DNA from: Nematostella vectensis
Taxonomy: Eukaryota > Cnidaria > Anthozoa > Actiniaria > Edwardsiidae
Direction of reading: 5' to 3'
Length of the DNA stretch: 64,000 bases
NCBI RefSeq assembly: GCF_932526225.1
Contig: NC_064048.1
Coordinates: forward strand, 2,037,340 to 2,101,339
Shown one piece after another: positions 11,258-22,179 of this stretch; positions within the stretch are counted from its first letter, which is position 1, and each line of letters begins with the position of its first letter. A program made the position numbers and the translations under genes. The notes beneath the pieces were generated by a model, which saw only the letters and a list, made by a program, of their open reading frames with translations, ran no database searches and was not told the DNA's origin.

Positions 11258-12730
11258 CTATCCTGAGTGAATCCTTAGGTGTGTTTTCAGGTTCCCATAT
11301 TGGATAAAGCACTTGCCACATTCATCACATTTGTGTGGTTTCTGGCCTGAGTGAATCATTAGGTGTGTCTTCAGGTTTGTTTGTCGGGTAAAGCATTTGC
11401 CACATACAACGCATACATATGGTTTCTGTCCTGAATGAATCATTAGGTGTGTTGTCAGGGCTCCAGATCGGGTAAAGCACTTGCCACACACGTCACATTT
11501 GTATGGTTTCTGTCCTGAGTGAATCATTAGGTGTTTCTTCAAGTTTCCAGATTCGGAAAAGCACTTGCCACATTCATCACATTTGTACGGTTTCTGTCCT
11601 GAGTGAATCATTAGGTGTCTCTTCAAGGTTCCCAATTGGGTAAAGCATTTGCCACACTCATCACATTTGTATGGTTTCTTTCCTGAGTGAATAATTAGGT
11701 GTGTCTTCAGGTATGCATGTTCGGTAAAGCTTTTGCCACACTCATCACATTTGTATGGTTTCTTTCCTGAGTGAATCTTTACGTGTTTCTTCATGTTTCC
11801 AGATAGGGTAAAGCGCTTACCACAATCATCACATTCGTATGGTTTCTCTCCTGTGTGAATCCTTAGGTGTGTTTTCAGGTCTCCAGATTGGGTAAAGCGC
11901 TTGCCACAATCATCACATTTGTGTGGTTTCTCTCCTGTATGAATCATTAGGTGTCTCTTCAATTTTCCAGATTCAGAAAAGCAGTTGCCACATTCATCAC
12001 ATTTATATGGTTTCTTTCCTGAGTGAATCCTTAGGTGTCTCTTCATGTTTCCAGATAGGGTAAAGCGCTTACCACAATCATCACATTCGTATGGTTTCTC
12101 TCCTGTGTGAATCCTTAGGTGTGTTTTCAGGTCTTCAGATAGGGTATAGCGCTCGCCGCAATCATCACATTTGTGTGGTTTCTCTCCTGTGTGAATCATT
12201 AGGTGTCTCTTCAATTTTCCAGATTCAGAAAAGCACTTGCCACATTCATCACATTCGTATGGTTTCTGTCCTGTGTGAGTCCTTAGGTGTGTTGTCAGTG
12301 CTCCAGATTGGTTAAAGCATTTGCCACATTCATCACATTTGTATGGTTTCTTTCCTGAGTGAATAACTAGGTGTGCCTTCAGTTGTGCATGTCGGGTAAA
12401 GAATTTGCCACATTCATCACATTTGTATGGTTTTTGTCCTGAGTGTGTCTTCAGGTGTGTTTTTCGGGTAAAGCACTTGCCACATACTTCGCATTCGTAT
12501 GGTTTTACTTCTGTGTGAATCCTTAGGTGTGTTTTTAGGGTTCCCGATTGGGTAAAGCACTTACCACATTCATCACATTTGTGTGGTTTGTCAGATAAAT
12601 TCAATGCTTTTGATACCTCCTCTGTAATACCTTTCAAATCAAATAGTTCTGGCTCAACTTTTATTTCCTGTGGGCATATCAAATCTTGACACTGATCAAA
12701 GAGTTGCTTTATAGGTTTCTTCTCTGTCAT
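11258..12730 (-). CDS. ZNF-B: C2H2 zinc-finger protein, sixteen fingers
   Basis: This is the longest ZNF copy. The shared N-terminal segment ([20 protein letters not shown], with the SUMO-type IKVE) precedes 16 fingers joined by TGEKP/SGQKP/SGKKP linkers. Finger 2 is about four residues short between its second cysteine and first histidine and is probably non-functional. I place the start at the M of MTEKKPIK (12728-12730). The ATG used by ZNF-D is shifted out of frame here by one missing base (ATGGAGATAAAA), so the longer upstream reading with a hydrophobic start is probably read-in from the intron. The splice acceptor is TTTCTTTTTCAG near 12800; exon 1 is at 15004-15030. Nearly repeated finger blocks (fingers 5-7 and 8-10) show internal duplication. 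Confidence 0.82.
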   Translation of the reverse strand: MTEKKPIKQLFDQCQDLICPQEIKVEPELFDLKGITEEVSKALNLSDKPHKCDECGKCFTQSGTLKTHLRIHTEVKPYECEVCGKCFTRKTHLKTHSGQKPYKCDECGKFFTRHAQLKAHLVIHSGKKPYKCDECGKCFNQSGALTTHLRTHTGQKPYECDECGKCFSESGKLKRHLMIHTGEKPHKCDDCGERYTLSEDLKTHLRIHTGEKPYECDDCGKRFTLSGNMKRHLRIHSGKKPYKCDECGNCFSESGKLKRHLMIHTGEKPHKCDDCGKRFTQSGDLKTHLRIHTGEKPYECDDCGKRFTLSGNMKKHVKIHSGKKPYKCDECGKSFTEHAYLKTHLIIHSGKKPYKCDECGKCFTQLGTLKRHLMIHSGQKPYKCDECGKCFSESGNLKKHLMIHSGQKPYKCDVCGKCFTRSGALTTHLMIHSGQKPYVCVVCGKCFTRQTNLKTHLMIHSGQKPHKCDECGKCFIQYGNLKTHLRIHSG

Positions 12731-12917
12731 GATTTCCTCTTGACTTTTATCTCCATAACACTTTGTCAAATCAAATGAAACAAATAAGGCTAGAATCACT
12801 GAAAAAGAAAACAAATACTTTCTTAAGTATTTTTGACAAATGGAATAGTAGTAAAGTGTTAATGAAAATTTGCAATATCAAAGAAAGCATCTCAAGCTTT
12901 AGGCATTGTAAAAATAT

Positions 12918-12977
12918 TTATAATAATGATAACAACAGCAACAGCAATAGCAATAACAATAACAATAATAATACAAG
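12918..12977. repeat. Trinucleotide-rich microsatellite
   Basis: A run of AAT/AAC/AGC triplets lies in the ZNF-B intron near its 3' end. A comparable microsatellite sits at the matching place in ZNF-C (31330-31500). Confidence 0.8.
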
Positions 12978-13039
12978 CTAATATAGGTTAATATAAGATT
13001 TACAAAATAAAATAAAAACTTCATAGAGAAGTTAAAGAA

Positions 13040-14990
13040 AATAATCAGAACAGAGATAAAAAAAGATAAAAGTTAAAAATTAAGCATAACATTGTAACAA
13101 ATTATTTTCTGGTATTATATAGTCTTGGTGCAGCATACAAAAAGGTCTGTGTCCATATTTAATTAGTTTAGCTGAAGGTTGTTTCAATAGATTTTTTAAA
13201 GCAGACCTGAGGCTTCCTATGCTTTTAGTAAGAAATCAATTAGAGCATATAGCCACACTACATGAAAATCAGAGAAAGACACAACCTGATATACAATGTG
13301 TTGCCCTAATTACAGATGGTACTCAATTCCGGACAGTTTGCACCGAAAGCCTGTTGAAAATATACAAAAGCGAATAAAAAAAAAAACTTACATAACCTTA
13401 TTAGTAACTAACTCTCATACTCATGTGTGTTGTAGTAATTAGGTAGTTGGCGGTATTACCAGTGGGAAAATTCAAGTTCATTAGAAGGTGAGTCAAACTT
13501 TTGTTCACATAGTTTTAAACTTAATGGTGAAATGAATTTAATGCTTTACATAAACCAGTCTTTCTGGTAAATTAGAGTTAAGAAAAATATCAACTTTTTT
13601 GGTGGGAATGAAGCACTGTAAAATACTTTTACAATAGAATAGAATTTCTTTGATCTCTCCGCTAATTTAGAAGAATGGAAACATTTTGAAAATTTATCGT
13701 CCTTGATCAAGAAGTGTGCCTAAACACGAACACAAATAGACTGCTTATTGGAAATATGTTAAAAAAGATAATGTTTTTTTTCATTTAAACTAAATTTTGG
13801 AGGGATCTAGGTACATATAACGTTGTGTCAATTTGTGCAATCATATGATAAACTAGACAATGCAGCTTGAAAAAATGTTACAAATATTTAGCTTGTCAAA
13901 CTTTCTAAACACATTCTAATGCCAATGTATACAGCCAAAACTATAAATTACCACCTTTAAGCACTTTCAGGATATACTATTGCTTCTTTCTCAATGATTT
14001 TTTCATCGGAGGTTACAATAATTATTTTGAATGTGTCTTTTTAGAGTAAAAAAAAGTAAGTTAAAGTACAAACGACACTATGTTTTACAGATATTGATAT
14101 GTAGCCGTCTGTCTACAGTAAAAGGTCAAAACAAGATGATATGAGAAAAAGATATTTGCATTTTTATTAAGTTGAACCAGTAAATGTTAATAAGAGTATT
14201 GTTATTATGCTTAATTATTTTTCTATGAAAGTCTACGGATCCAAACGGATGAATTTGTGATTCAGAGGGCATGCAATTATCAAGTAAACAAATGCTAAAA
14301 AATACTCTTCGTAGATCCACCAATAAAAGTTGGCTTTACTTAATAAAATAAATTCTTATTTTAATTTTATACGCATTGGAAATATAGGGGAGAAGTTACA
14401 AAAACCGTTTCTGAAGTTTGTGTCCGGAATTGGGGCCAGTTAACCGGGATTAGGTCAAAACTTAAAAAAATCACTTATAATAAGATATGGTCCAGTCTTG
14501 TTACTAGCAAAATATCAAAAGCGTTCTTTTTATGGCTAAAAAGAAATGGAACTTATTGCAAAAACCGTCCGTAATTGGGGCAACACACTTTATAATCTAA
14601 TTGAAAAAAAAAATCGCAATTGAATTCAATCAAAATTCCAATCATTCGGTTGGCTTTGATTGGGGTCAGAAATGGGACTTCAATAAAAGCGATTCTGGGC
14701 GATTTGCAAGGGTTGAGAACAGTAAAACAAAAGGAGACTCGAGACACACGAGCCTCGAAGGAGCAATTTTCAAAATACTGCATAACTAAACTTGTACCCA
14801 CAGAATGAAACTAACGAGGAAATGCCTAAAGCAGGAGAAATTGAAAACATTGACAATAATTTCTTTATAAAGCTTGAAATGTGCAGGCAATATACATAAC
14901 AACAGAGTCCTAGAGTATAACACAACCACAGAAAAAACCTAGTCACAGATAATTACTATCCCGGAATCAGTAAAAATGGTAAAAGGTAGT
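13040..14990. other. ZNF-B intron, shared with ZNF-C and ZNF-D
   Basis: No gene is seen. Blocks match other copies: 13110-13620 with 31980-32470, 13040-14020 with 55290-56000, 14380-14810 with 56330-56800, and 14880-15100 with 32540-32740. This is direct evidence that the genes spread as genomic segments rather than as spliced RNA copies. Confidence 0.7.
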
Positions 14991-15003
14991 AGATTACACC
15001 AAC

Positions 15004-15030
15004 CTTCTCACCACGCGACTCGTCCGCCAT
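15004..15030 (-). other. ZNF-B exon 1 and promoter-proximal AATGGCGG motif
   Basis: Encodes M-A-D-E-S-R-G-E-K before the donor AAG|GTTGGT. With the ZNF-B acceptor the next codon is TGA, so it can only be an upstream ORF. The conserved 5' flank runs to about 15125 and ends in a long G tract. Confidence 0.55.
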
Positions 15031-15134
15031 TTTGATCTCTTTTCTGAAACACTGAACACATAGGAAGCCCAACAAGGATTCTTCTTTTGAACAATATGTC
15101 AGACGGGACTCCTGTGGAAGCCTCACCGCGGCAA

Positions 15135-15167
<33 letters not shown>

Positions 15168-15189
15168 GAGGGGGGAGGGGGGGGGGGGG
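15135..15189. repeat. Poly-G tract
   Basis: About 55 bases are almost all G. A shorter tract occurs at the matching place upstream of ZNF-D (58460-58473), so it is part of the duplicated promoter flank. Its length is likely unreliable in assembly. Confidence 0.85.
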
Positions 15190-15550
15190 TGGTGTGGTGG
15201 ATTACTCTCCAGTAAAGTAGACGGGAGTGATCGTAGACGTGGGTGATCTTTTCTAAAATGTTCTTTTATTCTGTTAGGGATTAACCTAAACATATATGTG
15301 CTCTTTTTTATATTTCCATATTTCCCACTATTCCAAATTTTCCACTAACAGGCTAAATGCACTGAGAAATCACATGACTTTTTCAGTGACAAATTCAAGC
15401 CAAAATAGACACAGAAATAGCTACGCCCGTCACGCCAGAGAGCAACGGAAAAAAAAATTATTGTTTTAATTTGCCGCGAATAGCCGGGGTTTTGCTCTCA
15501 AATAAGAAAATGTCGAAAATTGAGAAATAAATTCATTTATTTTTTTTCGG

Positions 15551-16788
15551 GGTCTGGTATCCACAAGAGACCATGATATAGGAGAACGAATCCCCGTGGC
15601 CCATGAATGTCGTCCATGAAAGCTATTTTTAGATTGCGCGAGCTTGTCAATCATAGCATCCATACATGGTTCGTCGCGCCTAGGTTATGGGCACCACGAG
15701 CTAGTACAATTTCACAACAATTTTTTCCCTCTGCACTTCTTTACTTCGTTCGCTACCTGTTTTTATCCTTTTAGCTTCTCTTCAAGGCTCATGATCACAA
15801 TGCTACTCATGGGGTGGTGTCTTGTTATCTGTTAAGTTATCTAATGTTCAGTTATCTAAATGTTATATAAATAATTGAATGGGAAGACGTCGGGAAGACG
15901 GTAAATTTGGAGTTCATTCAAGATGCATCGTGCAGACTCCTAAAAAGTTATTTTTATCTGCAATTCAGTGAGATAGAATACCAAGGCATTCTCAGAGTCT
16001 ATGTATTTTAATACAAGAAGGCCTTTATTTTTCTTTGATTTATAACATTTTTTGATGAATGAACTTCAATTTTTCAATGCAAATGTTCAGAAATCTAGTC
16101 ACTCAAGAAACCCTTGTCACTGGAATAAGATTTACTTCATTATAAAGACTTGAAATCTTTTATTTGTAATATCGGTGTGAATATATATATTAAGTTCTGG
16201 ATGTATCTTTTTCATTAAAAGGGAATTGGGAGAGAATTGTGTTTTGTAAACACAGATTTATGATTGATTGTTGTGTTATAATTTGCGAATCAGCAGTGAA
16301 AACTTTTACTGGGGAAGTTGATCCCAAAGCCTAAAATCACGCACTTTATGCATTTCAATGTCCCAGAAACGGTTGATTGGCTCCAGCGTACTCTATGGAA
16401 GATCATTTTTACAGCGATCGTAAAGAAGGAAGGTATTTTCGGTCAAAAAGATTTCCGAAACATCCTTTGCCGGATCACATTCCTCAAGATGTGATCGCGC
16501 GTAAGACTCATGTTGCTAGGAAACGTGAGCGCTAATGCCTAGTGCACACTAGCGACATATCGACCTAACGACATGGGCGCGCACTCTTATCTTCGACATA
16601 ACGACATAAGAGAGCGCGCGCCCATGTCGTTATGTTGTTATATGTTATGCACTAGGCATAACCAATCAGAGACGTATCTAAAAATAACTGCTTGTTCTAA
16701 AAATAGTTTTTACGGACGTCATCATTGGAACATACCCTATTACGGGGGATTCGTTCTCTTACATCATGGTCTCTTGGTATCCATCAAA
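15551..16788. mobile_element. Non-autonomous TIR element, about 1.2 kb, with nested MITE
   Basis: The left arm (about 15551-15638) and right arm (about 16688-16788) are inverted repeats at roughly 75-80 percent by eye, sharing GGGGATTCGTTCTC and ATCATGGTCTCTTG on opposite strands. No transposase is visible inside. A younger MITE is nested near the right end. Boundaries and target-site duplication are not resolved. Confidence 0.5.
16535..16659. mobile_element. Palindromic MITE, 125 bp
   Basis: It begins ATGCCTAGTGCACACTAGCG and ends with GTTATGCACTAGGCAT, with internal ACGACATGGGCGCGC against GCGCGCCCATGTCGT. It belongs to the same broad group as the MITE at 55059-55274, as both have ...TGCACACT.GCGA ends and GACATAACGACATAA-like interiors. 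Confidence 0.75.
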
Positions 16789-16859
16789 TCGCGCGCTCTG
16801 ATTGGCTCTCTTGAGGTCCGGTATCCTACGATTCGGACCCCGCGATACCGGCCCGCTCA

Positions 16860-17700
16860 CCTACAAAGCTCGAAATAGTGAGTTGATTTGTAAAATGCCC
16901 ATCGGAAAATGGATTTTTACTCCCGATGTTATAGATCTTCACACTAAAACGGCATTTTATTGTCATTTTATCTAGAATCATTCACTTTACGGAAAATCGG
17001 CTTTAAACTCCCAGTGTTTTGACAATTTCCCGCCATAATGATTTCGCAACGCGCGCGACAATTTCAAGTTTGCTGAAAGTTTATTTGAGATAAAAAGGCA
17101 ACAAATCGTCTCTTCATACGAAGAAAAACCACAAATAACTCTAGGAATTTACCTGCATAACCAGCTTAACGTATCCACATTCAAGAGAAGTCCTTTAGTG
17201 AATATATCTTTATCGTCTGTAAGGGTTTAAAGCGAAAGAAGACATTTCTACGATCAATGCGAGTTGAGAACGGCGTATCAATCTGGACTATATTATTTTA
17301 CAAAATTGTTGGTCAAAACTCAGAGAATGTCTTCTTTGGGGGTTCTGTATTTCTGGAGGATTAAAAGCGACTTGCTGACTTGCTGGCCATTTTTGAGTTC
17401 GGTATGTGCTGCGACAAATCCTTGGCCAAGGGCACACGACACAAAAGTGCATTCTCGTCTAGCCCTCCGATCTCCCTTGATACCTTAACCAAGTACCAGG
17501 GGGGGGGGGGGGGGGGATTTGATTTTTAATTTTTTGTAGCCAGAAAAAAATCAAACGCAACTTAGCTTATTAGTCTTGGGCTTAGATTAGATGACATAAC
17601 CTACTCCTTAATTTTCCCATTGACAATATCAATAACGCTCCCTTCTCTTGATCTCTCATCAAGGTCTAGCTAATCTGCGCCTGCCAACATTGAAATACCT
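16860..17700. other. Intergenic, G tract at about 17500-17516
   Basis: I see no gene. CG-rich words (AACGCGCGCGAC near 17048) suggest a possible promoter region but no transcript can be assigned. Confidence 0.4.
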
Positions 17701-17717
17701 AATAAAGCGGCGAAAAT

Positions 17718-17942
17718 GTGAGGGAAGTTTACGGACATACGGATAAAAACAGCGTTGATCTGGCCAGAATCCCCTCAGCGCTAAGGGAAATTCTGGAAAG
17801 GAGACCGACACCACGACTTTCTGAAGAAGAGGTGCAGGTATTCAAGATACCGGAAAAGGGACCGATGCCAATCACCTATGTAAACGACGAATCACTTTCT
17901 CAGTTGACTGTAATACTACAACAACTGGATTATGAAGGATAA
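17718..17942 (+). CDS. Unrecognised small ORF or terminal exon, 74 residues
   Basis: The composition looks coding: acidic, proline-containing, with PTPRLSEEEVQVFKIPEKGP and a clean stop after QQLDYEG. No ATG precedes it in frame at the left edge (it begins at GTG just after ATGTGA), so it may be a 3' exon whose upstream exons I cannot find. I do not recognise the family. Confidence 0.3.
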   Translation: MREVYGHTDKNSVDLARIPSALREILERRPTPRLSEEEVQVFKIPEKGPMPITYVNDESLSQLTVILQQLDYEG

Positions 17943-18380
17943 ACTTTTACTCTGACCCAGCATATACGGTTCATCTGTGTGTCTGTGCTTCCAAATCTTT
18001 TCTGCATTGTGACCCCCCCACCCGTCCCTCAAGTATTTTGAGGCCTTGCCCTGCGATTACTGATATAATCTTTCAGTTTTTTTTCACAGAGCCACACATC
18101 CAAGCTAAACTATTGTAGGGGTAGTACAGTATATAACACATTGTGGTTCCTGTTTCTTTTCATAGTTGATGTAACATCAATCAATTGCAATCAGAACTGT
18201 CAGAATTATACATCTTTGTTATGTTATCCTCATCTCTTTAAAATATGAGAATCAAGAACACCAGCAAGACATTTAGTATTAAATCAATATGTTATTGATA
18301 AAAAGTAAAATGTGGTTTCCTAATTTATTTGTCTTCGCATCTTTCACACCTTGGCTTGTTTCCACACACTGTTTTGTCTA

Positions 18381-20165
18381 TTACAACTTTCTGTAAAACT
18401 GTGTAGAAGTGTGCAAAGACTGAAATGCCTTTACACTCTCATTCTCGAGCTCTTCCTGGGAGCTTAGCTCCTCACAAACAAAATTGTACAAGTTAATGAG
18501 GTCAGCTTTTTTACCTTTTTCACCTCTGAATTGATTGCACTTTTGAACCAAATCTCCCATAACCTCGCTATCCTGCAGCATGTCCAACTTATCCTGTATA
18601 AACAGGGCGATCTGACCTTTGGTGCTGTTGTTCTTCAGCCCTTTGTCTGTCCTATGGTGTTATATGGACATTTTCTATGCTAGATGCTTTGCTAATGTGG
18701 CCCTGCTCTAAAATATCAATCAGTGCATTTCTGCGATTGCTCTGCAATGACATAAAGTTGACCAAGTCAGCATCTAGGAGCTTCTCCCCGACTCCTTTGT
18801 GAGGTCGTACGTGAAATGGCTCCATCAGACATCTAAAAGCAGATAATAATAAATAATTATGTTTCTTTGATTTTGTGTTTGGCTCTTGTATTTAAAAACT
18901 GTATAACTACCTTTCTTTTCTAAGCTTAACCCTCCGTGCCAGAATCTCCGCTTCCATATTGTATCTCCGATCTAACTTGACAGCATCATCTTTAGGGTCC
19001 TTCATGTCACATGCTGTAAACAACCAGCTTCGAAGCTAAACAAAACAAAAACAAAAAGGTATATTTCTGGCTTGGGATTTGCAAATAAGGATTAACAATC
19101 ATGTGAAACAAAATATATATCATACTCATGAAGACATGAAGACGTGCTTTGCAATTTTTTTTTTTAAAAAGGATAGCTTTCAAAAATGTAAACTGACCTC
19201 AGTCAACTTTTCCAGATTCCTGAAGATTCTTAGCCACCTTAGATGCCTTGTTTATTTCCTCCAGGTGGGAATACATGTCCTCACCCTTTGATGGATTGCA
19301 AGAGGTGGACACACTTTCATACTTGTTTAGCAAATCAATGATATATTTAGGACACCCTTGCCAACCTTTAACCATGAAAATGACATAATAAAAATGATTA
19401 GTACCCCTTAGTATTGATTATTTTAAAACATTGACACATGATTGTGTGTTCTGGAAAATATGTATCCATACCTTTTAACTAGGTCCTATGAGAATTTCAT
19501 AGTTAAAATCAATACTGATTGGACATTTTCATACTTGTTAGGAGCTTTTAAAAACCAACAGCAAACATTTTTAACTAGAATCAAAAAGCCCAAACTGTCG
19601 TGATCTCGTACCAGAACAATGAATACAATACACCAAAAACTGGAATTCGACTCTGTCTTATTAAAGACGAAAATTTGGCAGAGTCGAATTCCAGTTTTCG
19701 GAAAATCATTTTTAACTAGAGATATAGTAGAAGCCCTTTCTATTTTGTGTTGTTATTGTAATACAGTTCTGAACCATCTGTCAAATAGCAGCATTTACAC
19801 TGTCACAAAATACAAAATTGACAACCAGTCACTCTTGTGGGGATGAAGGGAGGCGATTTGAGATTATACAGTATCATGAAATTATATAGATCATGCCAAG
19901 TTAGTTTACCTGCCTTGCAAGTCCACTTCAGCATACTTTGATGTCCGTTTGTAGTGAAAACGGCTTGCAAAGGCCTCCATTCCAGCATTGACATAGTCTG
20001 AGTTGTTTCTCCTGATTCCATTATGATGGACGAAAAGCCCACCAAAGTATCTAAACAACATGTTAAACATGAATATGTAGTTGGGATCAGTGACCCTAGG
20101 AAACAACTCATACAGGTAATCTGTGACGGACATAGGCTGGCTTGTTTGTAGGCGCTCCCTTACAT
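18381..20165 (-). pseudogene. Decayed spliced gene of unrecognised family, four exon-like blocks
   Basis: Four minus-strand blocks read well. Block 1, 19910-20165: SVTDYLYELFPRVTDPNYIF and the following FGGLFVHHNGIRRNNSDY, ending at donor GGCAG|GTAAAC. Block 2, about 19198-19365: ends at GAG|GTCAGT but only after a frame problem (TGA just before). Block 3, 18912-19036: LRSWLFTACDMKDPKDDAVK, clean acceptor TTGTTTAG and donor AAAG|GTAGTT. Block 4, 18381-18833: FMSLQSNRRNALIDILEQGH, then a frameshift near 18660, then IALFIQDKLDMLQDSEVMGD to a stop. Intact splice signals with frame lesions suggest a recently dead copy of a multi-copy gene. The 5' part runs into a minisatellite at 20176. Confidence 0.5.
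19636..19698. repeat. Perfect 20-bp inverted repeat
   Basis: AAAACTGGAATTCGACTCTG at 19636-19655 is exactly reverse-complemented at 19679-19698, with a 23-bp loop. It lies in an intron of the decayed gene. Confidence 0.9.
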
Positions 20166-20175
20166 GTGACACCGG

Positions 20176-21292
20176 AAGCTCCATCCAGGTGGCCTTGTGT
20201 GCAAGCTTGAGGAGTGTCATTGTGTGGTGGATACTCCCAGAAGCTCCATCCAGGTGGCCTTGTGTACAAGCTAGAGGAGTGTCATTGTGTGGTGGGTACT
20301 CCCAGAAGCTCCATCCAGGTGGCCTTGTGTGCAAGCTTGAGGAGTGTCATTGTGTGGGGGTAATCCCAGAAGCTCCATCCAGGTGGCCTTGTGTGCAAGC
20401 TTGAGGAGTGTCATTGTGTGGTGGATACTCCCAGAAGCTCCATCCAGGTGGCCTTGTGTGCAAGCTAGAGGAGTGTCATTGTGTGGTGGGTACTCCCAGA
20501 AGCTCCATCCAGGTGGCCTTGTGTGCAAGCTTGAGGAGTGTCATTGTGTGGTGGATACTCCCAGAAGCTCCATCCAGGTGGCCTTGTGTACAAGCTAGAG
20601 GAGTGTCATTGTGTGGTGGGTACTCCCACAAGCTCCATCCAGGTGGCCTTGAGTGCAAGCTTGAGGAGTGTCATTGTGTGGTGGATACTCCCAGAAGCTC
20701 CATCCAGGTGGCCTTGTGTGCAAGCTTGAGGAGTGTCATTGTGTGGTGGGTACTCCCACAAGCTCCATCCAGGTGGCCTTGCGTGCAAGCTTGAGTGTCA
20801 TTGTGTGGTGGGTACTCCCAGAAGCTCCATCCAGGTGGCCTTGTGTGCAAGCTAGAGGAGTGTTATTGTGTGGTGGGTACTCCCAGAAGCTCCATCCAGG
20901 TGGCCTTGTGTGCAAGCTTGAGGAGTGTCATTGTGTGGGGGTAATCCCAGAAGCTCCATCCAGGTGGCCTTGTGTGCAAGCTTGAGGAGTGTCATTGTGT
21001 GGTGGATACTCCCAGAAGCTCCATCCAGGTGGCCTTGTGTACAAGCTAGAGGAGTGTCATTGTGTGGTGGGTACTCCCAGAAGCTCCATCCAGGTGGCCT
21101 TGTGTACAAGCTTGATGAGTGTTATTGTAAGGTGGATACTCCCAGAAGCTCCATCCAGGTGGCCTTGTGTGCAAGCTTGAGGAGTGTCTCATTGTATGGT
21201 GGGTACTCCCAGAAGCTCCATCCAGGTGGCCTTGAGTGCAAGCTTGAGGAGTGTCATTGTGTGGGGGGTACTCCCAGAAGCTCCATCCAGGT
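20176..21292. repeat. Minisatellite, 65-bp unit, about 17 copies
   Basis: The unit contains AGCTCCATCCAGGTGGCCTT and GAGGAGTGTCATTGTGTGG. Copies are very similar, with a few recurring variants (GTGGATACTCCC, GTGGGTACTCCC, GGGGGTAATCCC). Some variants recur in blocks, which indicates higher-order duplication. Because 65 is not a multiple of 3, open frames across it are artefacts. Confidence 0.93.
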
Positions 21293-21481
21293 GGCTGTTA
21301 TGCATGTTTTTGATTGATGTTACCATGGAGATAGCGTGCTTGATCGGAGAGAGCGCGCAGAATTTGTAGACCAAGAAAGCAATTGTTTTAGCTAATCTGA
21401 ATCCCGATACGTTCCAACTCTTGAAGAATTTGATACAGCCTGCTAAAACCGAAGGACGACACGATAACGTATGATGTTATT

Positions 21482-22075
21482 GTGAAAACACTGAAAGAAC
21501 ACACGAAGCCAGAGAAGTCTGCCCTTGTGGCGCGATACGAGTTCGATAACCGTTATCGCAAACCAGTGGAGTCCGTAAGCGAGTACGTGGCTACGCTCAA
21601 GCACTTGGCTGGAGATTGCAAGTTTTCCGATGAAGTAAGAAGCGAAAGAATGCGAGACAGGTTATTGTCTGGAATTAGAGACGACAAGATGTTGAGAGAA
21701 CTACTGAAAGAGAAACTCGTCGACTTGAACTTTGAAAATGCTGTGCGAAAGTGCCAAGCGGTCGAACAGGCAAATAAATATGTCTTGGCATTTAGGACGG
21801 AATAGCTCCATCTCGAGGTGAATAAACTGGAGGAAAATAATGGCCAAAAGCATTTTTTGCGAGATGGGGATACCACAGGGGACCCAAGGAAACCACCCCA
21901 GAGTGCTACAGTTTCAAAATGTTACCGCTGTAACGGGAAGCACGACCCACAGTCCAGCGTTTTCAGTCAATCCAAGTGTTTCTCATGTGGCAAAATAGGG
22001 CACATTAAGACAGCATGCCGGCAGGTCAAGCCCAATGAGAAACCACAGGCACCCATACAGGGGTCAAGGTTATGA
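21482..22075 (+). pseudogene. Gypsy gag fragment with zinc knuckle
   Basis: The first piece (21482-21805) reads as capsid-like gag: RYEFDNRYRKPVESVSEYVA, CKFSDEVRSERMRDRLLSGI and KCQAVEQANK are typical of the gag of this group. A stop follows, then a second frame (21818-22075) with CYRCNGKHDP and the CCHC knuckle CFSCGKIGHIKTAC, used to bind element RNA. Confidence 0.75.
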
Positions 22076-22179
22076 ACGAAAACTATGGGAGAGAGGAAAC
22101 ATAGGGTGACGATGGATGGCATGGATTGTATGGAGTGGGCTCTAAGCCATCTAGGTAACCCACCAGTGTCGACATAAAG

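Noticed and set aside
12730..12814. Signal peptide at the start of the long ZNF-B frame
   Set aside because: The hydrophobic stretch lies upstream of a one-base deletion and spans the splice acceptor region; it is read-in from non-coding sequence.
20176..21292. Many overlapping open frames on both strands
   Set aside because: They are produced by the 65-bp repeat lacking stops in some frames; no start, splice or conserved domain.
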